DNA from: Eretmocerus hayati
Lineage: Eukaryota > Arthropoda > Insecta > Hymenoptera > Aphelinidae
Reading direction: 5' to 3'
DNA: 64,000 bases
Assembly: GCA_029851415.1 (NCBI GenBank)
Contig: CM056743.1
Location: 74,731,186-74,795,185, forward strand
This document shows, piece after piece, positions 44,182-57,088 of this stretch. The notes beneath the pieces were generated by a model, which worked only from the letters and a program-made list of their open reading frames with translations, had not been told where the DNA came from and did not search any database. The stretch's first letter is position 1. Each line of letters begins with the position of its first letter. Both the position numbers and the translations under genes were made by a program.

Positions 44182-45665
44182 TCATGAATTTTTCATTAAA
44201 TGAGGAAATATACAATTTTTCCAAAAAGTCATTGCATCGTCTATTACTTTCATGGTGAATTCCTTATCGAATGGTTCCTGGGCGATGACGACTTTCCCGG
44301 TACGTTCAAATTCTGGATCAGCGATGCAAAAGTACCCTTTAGTCTTCCCGGCAAAAAACATCTGGACGTGTAATTGAGCCCTGTACTTGCTCTTTATTTT
44401 ATTGCCATCGTAATAGTTTTTCTTTGTTTCTTCTTTTGATGGACATTTGATTTCGATAACTGCATTATGCGTAACTCCGTCAGGAGAAGCACCCAAAGCA
44501 GGATATTCTTTTTTTTAAGATAAGCCCACTTTTTTTCACGGGACTTTCATTGTATTTTTCTGTCAAATGGTTTCCCACCCGTAATAGAACCTGGTCCTCA
44601 AGTTCTCTACCACGTTGCATTGCAGGGCTATCATAATCCATCTTAGATAGAATCTTCTCGACCAAGCAACCATCAGGGGTCTTGCATCTTCCAGCATCCC
44701 ATATGATAGAAGCAGTTATCCGACCGTATCGTAGTTGAAACCATGAAACACTGCTGCTCTGATTGATGGTCATCTTATTTGCATGAGCATAATTTTCCGG
44801 AGTCAACCATTGCTGACAGGCTTGCAAAAATTCATCTACACTATTTTTATTCCCAGTAAATACGATGGACTGATAATGTAATGTTAATTTTTGAGTCACA
44901 GTCAGACTGCAGAACCGCAACAAGTGGCTTCTGGTATCCTTCGCGCGAGCATCATGTACTATTCTGCGCAGAAAATCTTTGTTGTCAGACTCTCTACTGG
45001 TTCTGTCCGGCTCACTATTCTTCGTTCTTTTACCAGCAAGCATGTCACTTATGGTTAGATACTTGATAGTAGTGCCGACACTCGATAATGCTGGTTTTTT
45101 CCAATAGCATTGGACTGTTGTTGGAGCAGGCTCCTCTGATCTCCGGTGAAGCCAGGCCAATACCGCGACAGCGTGCTTGCACCCGCCCTTTGAGGCAGCA
45201 CAATCTGCGCAGGTAGCTTCCAACACGTTTTCTTTCTCCTCATCAATCACCACGTGCACATTGTAGTTGGGAGATTCTACTTTATGTTCTGGACAAATTT
45301 GGGCGTGTAAAATGCACTTATTTTGCTGTCGTTTCAGTTTTACATAACCAACTGCAACATCTCCATAGTTAGGGCGCATTGACCTCAAAAAAATGGATGA
45401 GTTTGTGTGAAACTCAGACAAAAACCCGGAATTTCACTCATAAATATCCTAAATTCCATGAAATCATACTTCTCCGTCTTCACGTTTTGCATTTCGGGAC
45501 CTTGGAAACAATCACTTGAATTTATAAACTCGACTAACATTAGCAGATCAACTTTTGGTAAGTTCTCCGATGAAGCTTGAACGAATCCCTCATCCAGGTT
45601 GGAAGGCTTTGCTTCGTTCAATAAGCAGGACCTCAAATCAGCTAAAGTCGTATAACGGTGCTCTG
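44182..45665 (-). pseudogene. SWIM zinc-finger/YqaJ-type exonuclease of the transposon, frameshifted
   Basis: Exons on the minus strand run from about 45665 (after TTTTTGCAG) to an intron with donor GTATGA near 45459 and acceptor TTTGAG near 45384, then to 44182. The order is a helical N-terminus (LPKVDLLMLVEFI), a YGDVAVGYV segment, a SWIM finger (CADCAASKGGCKHAVAVLAW) and a YqaJ nuclease with WFQLRYGRITAS, SPDGV and VIEIKCPS. A run of eight A near 44513 separates the nuclease into two frames, so this copy is broken. YqaJ proteins are exonucleases of the lambda-Exo fold; in ISL2EU elements they are a second gene of unknown step. A first exon upstream of 45665 is likely but not identified. 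Confidence 0.65.
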
Positions 45666-47579
45666 CAAAAATCGAGTTGAAAGTTAACTCTTTGAATGGT
45701 GATTAGAATTCAAATGACCATCCCGAACTTGAAACTAGAATTGTCTGAGTTAATTGTAGCTGAATTAATGGATTGCTTCCCATGACTCTACTGACGAATA
45801 ATATTTTCGAAGATCCCAAGAATGCAGAATGCATCATTACTACTTCAAGCGGGGATATAGTTTGTTACTTCAGTTCAGTTAACTCAATATAAGAGATGGT
45901 AAATGTATCTTTTTAACTCACCAAACTATGTAGAGGAGCTTGAGGGCTTGGAGCAGAGGAATTAAAAAATCAAATAGCACCTGTACGAATAGTCTTGAAG
46001 TGCTTCGCAGGTTCAGTTAATAGCAAAACATAACAATCGCTGAGCCAATGTAATACTCCAATGTCCAAAGCAACACACAATGCAATAGTTATGATTGAAT
46101 TCCCCACTGTACTTATTATTTAGGTAGCAATGTTTTTTTTGGCTGTCATCAACGGTTCAGATAACCTAAGAATGGAAAAAAAAGGAATCAACTGCAGAAG
46201 GTACAACAAAATGGAGAAATCTTGACCCAATCACAAGAAATCAGACCATGGATGACCTGCATGAATAAGTTATGACATACTTAGCAGGCTCAGTGATGCT
46301 TGATCAAATTATCAACTATACTCACCAAATCTTTGGAAGAGTCTGTTAGCTTGGCGCAGTCGAATTCAAATATCAATGTCAACCTTCACAAAGACACTTA
46401 AGGTGCTTCGCAGGCTTAGTCAATGGGTAAACATCACAATCGCTTGGTACAGATGCTCTCAGATTTCAACTTCACTGATGCTACTTCCTTGTCATTACTA
46501 TATGGTGATATACCATCATGAGTCGAGCAGCTCTTTTAAAGGATAATAGACCTGCAACAGCCAAGGTGGGATAATTTTATTTGTGATGCAAGCCACTGCC
46601 TGAAGTGACATGCCAATCTGAGAAATTAATCCATTATAACTATAATGAGGCCAAAAATGAGGTGCCCCTCCTCTCTAAACATATTACATTGTGAGCAAAG
46701 TTCCATCAGAGACTCTTTGCTCTTTTACCTCCCCTGTCGTTACTTGAATGAGAATTGTGAGGTAGCTTGGCACTAGGTTCTGGAACCAAAATGCCGAGAG
46801 AGCTCCTTTTTTTGTCAGTCATAAGATTTCAATAATACAATAATTGGGGGTCATTTGGTGTCTTTCTTGTAGTTCTTACTGACTGTTAGAATCAACAAAT
46901 GCAGCCTCAGCATAATATTCTAGTATTGGAAAGCTGGTAATGGTGAAAACTCATTTCTGATGGGAACGCTTGGGCCCAACTCATTAGTTTAATGAATGGA
47001 AAGCACGACAGACAGCAGACAACTACTCTACTGAATGATGCACTTAATACGGTACACTGGATTCTGTCCAATGCATACCAGAGAGACTTCTGGTAGTCAT
47101 CGTCGAGCAACACCAAAATGTTCAGATAGAAAGATAACCATATGGAAATGCATTATTAAATGAGCAGATAATTCACCACAGTCGCATGAACTATGCCATC
47201 ATTGCTTACTTGCATAGGCCAGATACAATTTTAAGTGATGATTTGACCATTCTCTAAATCAAACTTCTGATTCTGAAAGTCCACTAACCTGCATTCTTCT
47301 CCACTGTAGTATGCACAAGAAACGTGATGACTGCCAGTTCAACTGCTTTCCACAGGTAGAAAATAGCCAGGTTCAACTGCCCATAAGCTGAATCCACTCA
47401 CAATTTGTTCAATAAACTGTTTTCAGCATAAAAAAAACCCGGGTCCGATTTGTTATTTTGGCTGCACACGTACACGCAACACAAACGCGCCCGAGTTTGC
47501 TTGTGTGTATCGGCGACTACCCCAATGACGTAGGAGTCACGTGACATCGATTTGAATCGGGGGTCTTTCGCGGGCTCAT

Positions 47580-49480
47580 TTTTAATTAATTATTAAAAAT
47601 CGTATATCACCCCTAACATTATTCTGATTTCACCATAAATCTTCTTTTGGTCAGCGCTATCGAACGCATATTTTGGATTACCGAACGCTCGACCATGCAA
47701 GTTCCCTATTGCATTGGCGACGCATCCTTGTAGTAGGTCAGGGACACACCAGAACTTCGATTCCACATGTGACCCGTTGAACTCGATGGTGTTGGTTTCA
47801 AAAAGCTAGGATCAGTAAAAAACGAGTGACGAGCTGATCTTACGAGGTGCTACCAGCAAAATCTGAGTAATGTAAAGAACTGTAAAGTAAATTTTGGAAT
47901 GTCCTAGTAATCGACCAGAAACATATTTTTTGAGCTCACAAGAACGCATTGCCTTGTATTGATGTACTTATAATTAGGAGAAATTGTTTGCATTAGCCCA
48001 AAAAACAGCGTTAGACATACAGGTATGGTTACGAAAAGCGTGTTTCAGGCACTTTTTTCGGTGAGCCTATGCTCGGTAGTAATAATTTCCTATCATTTGC
48101 GCAGGAAGAATCAATAGTGTCCGAAAGTGTTACCCTCTTGTGGAAACATTTCTGACCATTGCGTAAAGTACCGGAGTCATTGCTTAATACACTATCTTGG
48201 AATGATACTCGCTTGTTTGACACTTCTATTTTTAGGCTACTGTAACTTATTTTACCTCAATACGTATATTTGAATAAAGAGAGTTTCCCCTTATGAGCTT
48301 AGAACAGATGTACCTCGTCGATCCTTGAAGGACTTTAATATTGATTGCAATATCAGGCAATTTCGCTGATAGCATCTCAAAAGATCAGCAAGCCACTCAT
48401 TTTGGACTCATCCGAGCCATTTAAAATTACTGCGATTGTGTTGAGCAGTTGAAAATGCGTAGGTTCCCATAATTCTGATATACCCTCCGTCTTCTACAAG
48501 GATTTGAGGAATTAGCTAGAAACGCTAAAAGCAAGAAATTTTGCAAAGAAAATTCTGAGAGGTGCACGCAAAACCCGGATCGGATTCAGTTTCTACGTCG
48601 AAAAGTACACGTGAAAATCATATCATCTTAGGATGGACATTTTAGACCCAAAATTTTGTTGTCCAATAAGATTAACAATTAAAGATTTTCGTGATCCACC
48701 TGTAATGAGTTGAAAAATGATTGATACTTCGGAAATTTTTGCAACACCGCTTCTGAAAACAAATTTGGTATTCATTCCTACTAAATTACATCAAAATATA
48801 TTTATTTACAAATAAGCAAAGATTACGAAATCGATCGGATGACAGTCTATTACTATCATACAGATGGGTGGAACTTGTTTAGTTTCCCGCCAGCAGTTAC
48901 AAGATTTTGTCTGTTCTGTTGCGGCAAACTTTTGCGCTTCTCCCACCAGGATCAATGATCAAATTATGACATACAGGTCATAACCCTTGTGTTTACATAA
49001 CCTTGTCGCAAATCCCGTACTAACATCTCGAGAAGAGCAGTCCAGTCGGAAATATAGTTGACTTGTGTAATGAGTTGAAGAAAGTAGAATACAAAAGGAT
49101 TGAGGAGATCAGGAGAGAAAAAGTACGAGCACTTGCAAGAATTTGTATTGGACCCTGTGAAAAATTCTAAGGAATCTACAAACCGCTCACCAATCCCAAG
49201 AAATTGCCTGGGTCTGATCGACGATAACAACGAAAAAATCTCTTGAGAAGTGAGAAAAAACATGGGATTTCAATACATACTTTGGTTTGATCAAAAATTG
49301 ATCTCCTATGCATGGTGGGAGGGCAAAGACATTATAACTAAATACCTTCAACAATCGTAGAGAAGATTTCCGATTCCATGAAAATGCGTAATTACTCCAT
49401 GCACACGTGCCTGAAAATCTGATTGCTACATGTGAAGAGCTGTCACTGAATTATTCTGAAATTTTCTTGAAATTCATTTA
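47580..49480. other. Interval with one weak exon candidate only
   Basis: On the minus strand at 48223-48029 an open frame after an AG acceptor holds two similar motifs, KRVSFQDSVLS and KRVTLSDTIDS, which resemble PP1-docking RVxF sites. The frame has no ATG. Nothing else is supportable. Confidence 0.25.
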
Positions 49481-50616
49481 ATGGTTTCTCAGTGGAGAAG
49501 TATTGATCGTCGAGATTCTAATGTGGAAAAATTGTTACAGATTCGATCATTAATTGCGAATGAAGTACTGGATCCATTAGTTATGGAGGATTTTCCATCT
49601 AGTATCAAGAAAAGTTTTAAGAATGATAACGAGTTGGACGCTTTTATTGAAAGATACGGAAGAGAGCATAGGGCCCTTGCAAAATTTAACACGCAGTATG
49701 CTGATGATGGTGCTTTGAAATATCATTCGTTGACTTTAAGATGCGAATAGTTTGGTCCATACGTACCTCGAGGCAACACAGGTCGAAAATGCGGATCAAA
49801 GAAATGCGATTGTCGTTTCGAGATCAAAATTGTCACATCCGATGAAGGATACTACGTTTGGAAAGAGAAGAGCTCTGTTTTAGTTCATGGTGAGAAGTTG
49901 CGAAGTACAAGAACTGAGTTTGATGAAGGTATGGTAATATAACGACTGAAATTGTTATTGATTGACGAATCACGATTATTTTTTGGATCATTGTGAACGA
50001 AATTATGGTATTTGATGGAACTCTGACAATCAAAATTGTGAATTATTAGATATCATTTTCCACCTGAAAAGAATAACCCCCTCTCAATTTTCACGGCAAT
50101 AGTTAATGTTTAAAGAGTTCCTCATGTTCATACTGTTGTTCAGTTCATAAAATACATCAAATGTACCAATCTGAGAACAAAGAGAGCATTTGACCAAGGA
50201 AGTCTGACCAAGACAAAAATCCTACATTATTATTATGGGTCTCTATCAAAAAATTTACTCCAATATTTCTGAGATTGGCAGTCCAATGATAATTTATTAA
50301 TATAATTCTTAGTAGAAAATGACGGAACCGATGAATCTTCAACCTCTGATAACGACGCAGATCCTGACACAGCTAGTGAGATCTACTTTCCGAGTATTAT
50401 TTTTATTGCGAATATATCTTAGTTTATCTACGTCATCCTTGATCGATAGGTTCAAGCAAGTCGTTCGTGTTTTCGTCCAATCCAGGAAAAAATCATGAAG
50501 ACGACTCAATTTCATTTGCTGATACAAGTGAGAACTCAGGTAATCCTATAGAAAATCTTGCGTTCGCTTCACTTGGCAACGGAAAAGAGTTGCCTAAAAA
50601 TTGCAAATGGCTATAA
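49481..50616 (+). pseudogene. FAR1/GCM-like zinc-finger protein gene, three exons, one in-frame TAG
   Basis: Exons are 49481-49928, 50313-50375 and 50450-50616. Donors GTATGG and GTGAGA and acceptors CTTAG and GATAG all join in phase 1 and keep one frame to TAA at 50614. The N-terminal part has SFKNDNELDAFIERYGREHR and YHSLTLRCE, then FGPYVPRG, CGSKKCDCRFEIKI and EGYYVWKEKS; this resembles the FAR1/WRKY-GCM-type DNA-binding domain found at the N-terminus of MULE-like transposases. A TAG at 49748-49750 falls between the first zinc ligand and the rest. The tail is acidic and Ser-rich with no domain. Host-gene and transposon origins are both possible. Confidence 0.45.
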
Positions 50617-52380
50617 TTGCACATTGGCGTTAACTCTTCATCGAATACGATCGTCAGATGAAGTAACGTGACACGAACTACAACATAAATAGCTTACTAA
50701 CAATGTTTCCGCGACTCCCATTGCTAGGGAAGTGATTTAGATACCATATAGGATACCTTGGACAACAAGATTTCCTATCCGAACCCCCCGCAGCTACCGT
50801 ACGATATTTTGCTCGTGTATTTTGCAGATCGAGAATCAAATCCGACCATGGTTTTGCGCCCTTACGTCAGAATTTTAGGTCTTCAGATCTTGGAGTTTAT
50901 ATAATGCACAAGAAGAAAAATGAGATTTTTGAGAAAATCAGTCTTTCACATAGCAGAAAAAAACCTTACGTGTTGGCGCGAAGCTGAGATGAGATGTGGT
51001 CTCTACGACCAAAAACGGTCGAAAAAATCACTGTCCAGTCAATAAGCTACATTTAAACCACAATTTGGTTCCTCAGTGTGTTCGATCGAATCATGATGGT
51101 TATTCTAATTATCCAATAATAACACTGGACAGTAGAATTTTGGGTATAAAATGGCCACTTTGACAAAACATGATTTCCGAATCCCATAATCAGGTTTGCC
51201 CCTACACGTTGGGTGTTTTGGAATCGCAAAAAAATGATATCCCGGGAAACGGGCTTACTTGCGTTTTCCCGCATTTTGGAAGTTAACGGTCATTTAGCGA
51301 GGGAGTTACCAATTGATCGAAACGAACATCAATATATGAGTCGTTTCGGAACATTTTGGCCAGGGCCGTCACCAGGGGGGTCTGAGAAAAATCCCAAAAA
51401 AATTTTATACATTAGTACTACGTTTAAATAGTGCAAAAAAATTTTTTTTGACACACTGTGCGAGAAAGTACCTTTTCCGCACTGATTTCCCACTTTCTCT
51501 CACAGTTTGTCAAGAAATAGTTTTCGATACACTGTGCGTAAAAGTGCAACTTGCGCACAGTTAGTCGATTTTTACTCACAGTTTATCAAAAAGTATAGTT
51601 GAATACACGGGCGTGAAACCTACTATTCGCATCCTCGTGATGATTCCGACCCTCGCCTGCGGCTCAGGCCGGAAACCCATCACTTAAACGCGAATAAAAC
51701 GTTTTACACCTGTTACGTGGGAAGGAGGGGTAATTCGAATGAATCATGGCTGAGTGATGTGAATATATAGGTTTAATGGCAGCTGAAATATACTCGAGAG
51801 AGAGATATGATTCTGAAGGTTGATATGAGCGGTCTCTCGAGCATGCCGAGCATCGTCATCGACGATGCTCTGCATCTCCATGAAGTAGTGCCAAAGGGGA
51901 GAGTGCAAAGCCACGTCAAGGTGCTGACGATGCACCTGCAACGGCCGAAGAGCAGCGCCCAGGCGTTGCGCGGCTCGCGAAGTCGTCGCTGGTGAATCGT
52001 CAAGGGACGAGGAGAGGCGCGGGCAGGAGGCCTGAGACTCACCACGTCACAGGCGTGCCTGGCCGGAAACTCGCATCGTCCCCGATGCGGTGACCTATAT
52101 TACAATATATCAGCAGTGGCCTCTTGAATGGCCTTCGAATCATATGGTTGCGATCATATGTTATATTATAGTGCTTGCGCGAGCGAGCACATGCTAGTAT
52201 GAATATATGTGTGAAGTCATGTGAGCGAGAGTGTCAATGTCCGTGTGTGTCGCGATACAAGTTCTTATCGCGGACTCTCTCTTTCTCTCATTATAATCGT
52301 TTAGACTTAAATACTTCCATTCTCTTATTCCTAATCTGACAAAATACGAGTTGAGTGTTCACAAACGAGTTGAGGGTGAA
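50617..52380. other. Interval without supportable gene; short repeats and a GC-rich patch
   Basis: CACTGTGCG words repeat at about 51453-51540 with a CTCACAGTTT partner. The segment 51352-51390 is the repeat shared with 38370. From 51820 to 52090 is a GC-rich patch with open frames on both strands and no known motif. Confidence 0.3.
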
Positions 52381-53370
52381 AAACTTTCGCATCACCGAAA
52401 ATTCCCCAATTCGTGCACGCGAAAGTTCATAACTCCGGGAGAGCGTTGAATTTTCGTATGCGATCGCTAGTTGCACGCGAAGATCCGAAACTCGGAGCAG
52501 GTCACTTCAGGCCGGAAATTTTTCCGCGTGCGCGGTAATCCAAAATTCGGCCCAAACAAATTCAGGTTGAGAAAATTTCGTGTGCGCAAAGATTTTCCAC
52601 TTCAGCACGCTGAAGTTCGAAACTCGTGGCAAATTCGTGAGCTTGGATTGATATCTTTCGCGTACGCGAAAATTACTCACATAGCGCGGGCGAAATTCGA
52701 AATTACCCGGACAGACAAGTTAGAGAATGGAAACTCTCGCATGCGCGAAGAGGAAAGTCGCCCGCGCACACGGAAATTTCCCACCTCCTACAGATACTTC
52801 GTCAGCTTCTCAATTATACGATTACGAAAAAGAGGTCTCTTTCTTCCCATTTTAGCGTACGCGAATGAAGCTCCTCGCGGGCGATACAGTGGACGTCGTT
52901 ACGCGTAGAGTAACAATCCTCGATATTTCACGGGGGAACGAATCTTGAAAGTTCCCAAAACGAGACTCTATGTTGGAGAAAGAGCCCCGAAGTTTATCAA
53001 GAGATAAAGTGAAAGAGTCATTTCAGGTTGTTTACATAGGTGAAATCATAGCGTGAACCATCATCCCCGTTCATGCGAATCACCCAAAAGATGATCTGGA
53101 CTGCGCAAAAGGAAAACGAACACCCGATAAATTGTCGAAATTAGCATACGCGAGTATGAACTAAAATGTTATGGTTGACGCTGAGATTGCTGTCGTGCAT
53201 GAGCGAGTTAGACCATATCGTGCGCGAGGCTCGTGTTGAAAAGGAAAGAAGAAAAAACGGGATCAGGACAATTTCTTGCAAACGCGATGATTCAGTAATT
53301 GAGCGCGCGCGAAAAATGATGTGCCGCATCGTACGATCTATGCCGTACGCGAAACCCAACTCGATTGACT
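52381..53370. repeat. Distant, degenerate block of the CGCGTACGCG satellite
   Basis: Words such as TTTCGCGTACGCGAAAATT (52658), TTAGCGTACGCGAA and GCGCGCGAAAAAT recur with AT-rich spacers, like the arrays at 18.9-30.4 kb. Confidence 0.55.
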
Positions 53371-54190
53371 CACCTCAACAGCACCAGTCTCTGGCACTTA
53401 AGTAGAGGATCACCGACGGAACTCCAAATCAGGTCGATTAAATCGGCTAATCCCCCAGCCTAAGTAAAGAAATGAGGCATGACCTTTTACGAGCAAAAAG
53501 GTCACTCGGAGAACTTAAAATAGCTCGATCCGCATTGAGTCCACTACCTTGTCTGCACTGAGCCTCAGCAGACGTCAGCTCAAGCCACGCATCACAGCAG
53601 GAAATGGACATTTCCGACGAGGCAATTTGACAGGAATGCTCCTCGCCCGACGAAATGGATTAAACACAACACAAACACGTGGCATCATCTCGCACAAACC
53701 GGTAGCGGGCCATGCAATTGGTGCACCAAATACATGGCCCGCAGCAGACACATCGCAGCATCTGTACTGCGTTATCTGCGACGAGACGTCTGCTACGATA
53801 CGGCATGCCGACCTTCTGCTGCAGCGGCCAAGGCCAAGGCCACGGTTGTCTGTTTGTCGGCTCTCGCCACATATGCCACATAACATTATTCCACACACCT
53901 TATTATTTAACATCACTCTCCGCGACTCCCACAACACAAAAATTCAAACTCGAACGCGAAAAGCACTGCGTCGTTGCCTCTGCAGAAGCGCTCATGAAAT
54001 TATGCAATGCCGCTGCCACCGCACCCGCCGAAGACACAGCTCTCACAAAAACGTGAATGCCCCAACACGCACAGCACACCGAATTAATTTTCAATTCCCC
54101 GACGCCAACAGTTCGCGCAAACAAATCACGGTTCACAAGCAACACAAGAGCAACCGACAAACACACCCCTCCGAGCCATAATTCGCATCT
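53371..54190. other. CA-rich interval with open frames on both strands and no recognised product
   Basis: From 53530 to 54190 the plus strand is unusually rich in CA and poor in stops in several frames (up to 210 residues). The frames overlap and none has a motif, so this is attributed to base composition. Confidence 0.3.
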
Positions 54191-54199
54191 TTCAAGGCC

Positions 54200-54410
54200 A
54201 TTGAAGGAAGCGCGGATTCACGGATTTGATACCTTGGTTACCATTTTCCGCGCCAGTCATATCTCAGCTGTAATTGCATCAAATCGACTTTTGCAAGGGG
54301 TCATTTTGAAGGAAATTACACAAACTATCGATTGAAGATACTTTCAGGAGCATAGAACAACGAGCATGCGCAGGAGAGGCTAGTTTATGGAAAAAAATTT
54401 GCTTTGGAAC
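54200..54410 (+). repeat. Truncated relative of the 57.8-59.9 kb palindromic element
   Basis: The segment from GGATTTGATACC to GCATGCGCAGGAGA matches 59020-59190 in the same orientation with many differences, and the match continues into the AAAATTTGCTTT that follows. Confidence 0.5.
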
Positions 54411-54879
54411 TGATTTGTGACATTTTTGACCACTTTCCACCACCAAAGATGATATATTTCAAAGTGGTTTCCGACGTAAAATGAGCCGACAAATACGATG
54501 AGATAGTTCACTAACGTCTTAATTACAGATAACAGGGTTAAAGATTGATTTTTATTCTTCAACAATTTTTTTCGGGCCTTGAATCAAAAGTTGTCGAAAT
54601 GAAACCACTCTCCTTCGAATTGTTAACGTTACAAAAGTATGTCAAAAAAATTTCAGAACGATTAATTGAGATGCGTCAGAATGCGATTCAATACAAGGAA
54701 CATGGATTTTTAGCGTTTTTTAGAGGGTTTCCAGGCTGCCCCAAAACATAGGGGCGACTTTGGGACCTAAAAACTATTACTTTTCCCATAGTTTGAGGTT
54801 AGAAACTGGAGGAAATTGCTTCCGGGGCCACACCTGACAAGGGCCGATTCACCATGCTTACCCGCCTAGTCCCTTTGCA

Positions 54880-55205
54880 GGTGACATGGAAAAATGAGGT
54901 GAAACGCGGGATTGCCGAGCTACATGGCATAGACTATTCAATCCCAGATAGCGCCAATATCTGAGAGAGTTAATGGCGCTACTTCGACTGCCACCAGAAG
55001 GAATCGAAAAAGACCTCGAGCTTATCTGAAGCGAGACTCTCAAGATAAACAACGATTATCAGGCTGTTGCCGAACATCTCGACGATCATTGGGTGAAACA
55101 GTGGATGAAGCGCGAGGATCCTGAGGAAATGACCGTGTACCAGGATGACGACGCAACGAACACTGGTCTCGAATCCTACCACGCTCAGGTACCCACATAC
55201 GGGGG
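54880..55205 (+). pseudogene. MULE-type transposase C-terminal remnant
   Basis: One frame broken by stops carries RGIAELHGIDYSIPD, LMALLRLPPEGIEKDLELI, HLDDHWVKQW and ATNTGLESYHAQ. The order (helical block, LMAL.xLP, W..W, then TNxxLES-aromatic-H) is that of the region after the catalytic core in many animal MULE-like proteins. At least two in-frame stops are present. It could belong with the FAR1-like gene 4 kb upstream, but the intervening sequence gives no continuous support. Confidence 0.45.
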
Positions 55206-55429
55206 TGAGCACTCGGAGACCAGCCCGTTTTTTGGTGGGTACAGCACGTAAGGATCGTAATATTATTGTTGACCGGATATCTTTCATGCAATGGAAGTTA
55301 CTGCAAGTTTTTGGCTCTTTACATCGAGAGGATATTGGTATTGTTCGTTTTTTACTTTGTTCTTCTCGCTTAGATCCCAGTTACGTCGGATATTTAGTGT
55401 AAGCCTGTTTGGGCAATAGTGGTGTTTTG

Positions 55430-56016
55430 TCATTCACTGGAAGAATAATTATTTGTAGAAGCAAATATCTTCGACATATCTGAAAATTCTACAATACGTC
55501 GATTTTTATCTGTTCTGTCATCAACATTTTCCCTCCAGGATGGCATCGTGTATCTCATGCCTGATGTGTTGCTGGACCCCAGATGTTGGTCATCAGCTCT
55601 AGCCACGTGAAAGCCCTGAACGAGAGGAATTGAATTGAAAGTTGACATTTTTGCTGGGTATCGCAAATATACCGTGCATTCGTTGTTCCGAACTTTTATC
55701 GCTTGTTGACGCTTGATAACCCAGTATTGGTTTCTGAGGTTAGCCAACGTGAGTACGTACCACCGTGTAGAGACTCAAAGTGAGCTTGTCTCAAAAGGAG
55801 ATCCGTCAATGGACTCTGGCAAGGTAGAATCAGTGAGTATTTAGCAGAATAGTCCAACAAAGCATGACGGAGTCTGCCTCCCACTCTGAGTAGTCCTCGA
55901 TCTAAAAATAGTCTCAGTTTCAATAGATTTGAGTCCTCGAGCTGCGTACAGCCTTCTACTATCGGTCTAAAAATGATTGTCTGTCTCCTCGAGAATTTTT
56001 GGAATATCGGCCCCAA
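55430..56016 (-). pseudogene. BEL/Pao retrotransposon fragment (connection and integrase zinc-finger region)
   Basis: The minus frame starting at 56016 includes LFLDRGLLRVGGRLRHALLD and SPLTDLLLRQAHFESLHGG, the segment before the BEL/Pao integrase. After a frame change near 55760 the next frame continues ANLRNQYWVIK and ECTVYLRY, the H2C2 finger with one cysteine missing. No reverse transcriptase, RNase H or LTR is visible nearby, so this is a truncated and degraded copy. Confidence 0.65.
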
Positions 56017-57088
56017 AAAAAATTTATCATTTTTCTAACTTGGATAACATCAATGGACATCTAGTTGCGGCCATGTTGAGATTTGTCTGAGGTTGATTGG
56101 ATGATAACTCCCCCCGTGGCCGTTATCAGAATGCAAGAAAACGCAGGTAAAATGCCTATTTCAGGAGTAGCTCGACTTTCGGATGCTGTAGCTTCGCGGA
56201 AAAAACTTTTATCGCACTGCAAAAAATTAAGGTGATAGATATTTTATTCATGAATAACCTTCAACGAAGATCGTCCGAAAAAATTTATAACTTTTGGAGA
56301 TGATCGAATTTCTGTTATGTCGAGATCTACTGAAGTTAGAGACTTGATTCAAGAACAGAAAAATTGTCAAAGAATTCTGGATATCAAAAACGATAACGCG
56401 ATATCAGATTTTGAAAAAACGAACGAAAGGCGAGGTCGCAAAGTTAAAAAAAATCAAAGTCTGGCCCCATTGTGCGGCCTTTATTGTTCTTTACAACCGG
56501 GGCCCTTCAAATCGTCGATGGGCGGGACTATCTGACCGCAGATCATAAAAGTCATAAAGTTTCGGTTTCAAAGTCAATTAGGGTACCATCAGTCTGCTGC
56601 AATGAGTAGTCCGAATTTTCGACAAATAAATAGAGCCTTGCGTTACTATACAAAATATCTTTGATTCATCGATAGAGCGTTATCAATGATGAGTCGAATA
56701 GATTATCAGGTAACATACAAATGTCCTCCTCATTTTCAGAGTTTCATGATCGATTTTCTTCAAGATTTTCTTTTATGTGACTTTCTTCAAGACGATCCTT
56801 CCAATGACTGAAAACGTAAGATCGATCCGTTGTCCTTATTAGTTTATGGTCCATTATTTGGCTATCATTCTGATTGATAAGATGAAAATCAATAGTTGTA
56901 TGATTTATCTATCATCTTGTCCGACCGATTATTGATAATATCATAGACATGCATGTGTGTCTTGTTATCACGCAATTTGCACAATCAATCAAGATCAGTC
57001 AACAATCAAACAAGATAATGGATTAATCATACAACTATTGATTTTCATCTCATCAATTCATCTTATCCAATCAGAATACCCACCTGCG

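Larger units (their letters stand above)
40596..47577. mobile_element. ISL2EU-type DNA transposon with about 1.2-kb terminal inverted repeats
   Basis: Left (40596-41790) and right (46384-47577) terminal repeats are inverted copies that start GCCCGCGAAAGA after two variable bases, with AT outside both ends (40594-40595, 47578-47579). The interior encodes a THAP/DDE transposase rightward and a SWIM/YqaJ exonuclease leftward. That gene pair and an AT target duplication are known for the ISL2EU superfamily of the PIF/Harbinger-ISL2EU-Spy group. Subterminal repeats with GTGCTTCGCAGG recur at 46000 and 46400. Confidence 0.75.

Noticed and set aside
46907..47116. 69-residue frame in the right terminal repeat of the transposon
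   Set aside because: The corresponding part of the left terminal repeat is not open to the same extent, and the frame has no known motif.
53549..54181. 210-residue frame as a host gene
   Set aside because: Overlapping frames on both strands are equally open, no motif is seen, and the segment is strongly CA-rich, so composition explains it.
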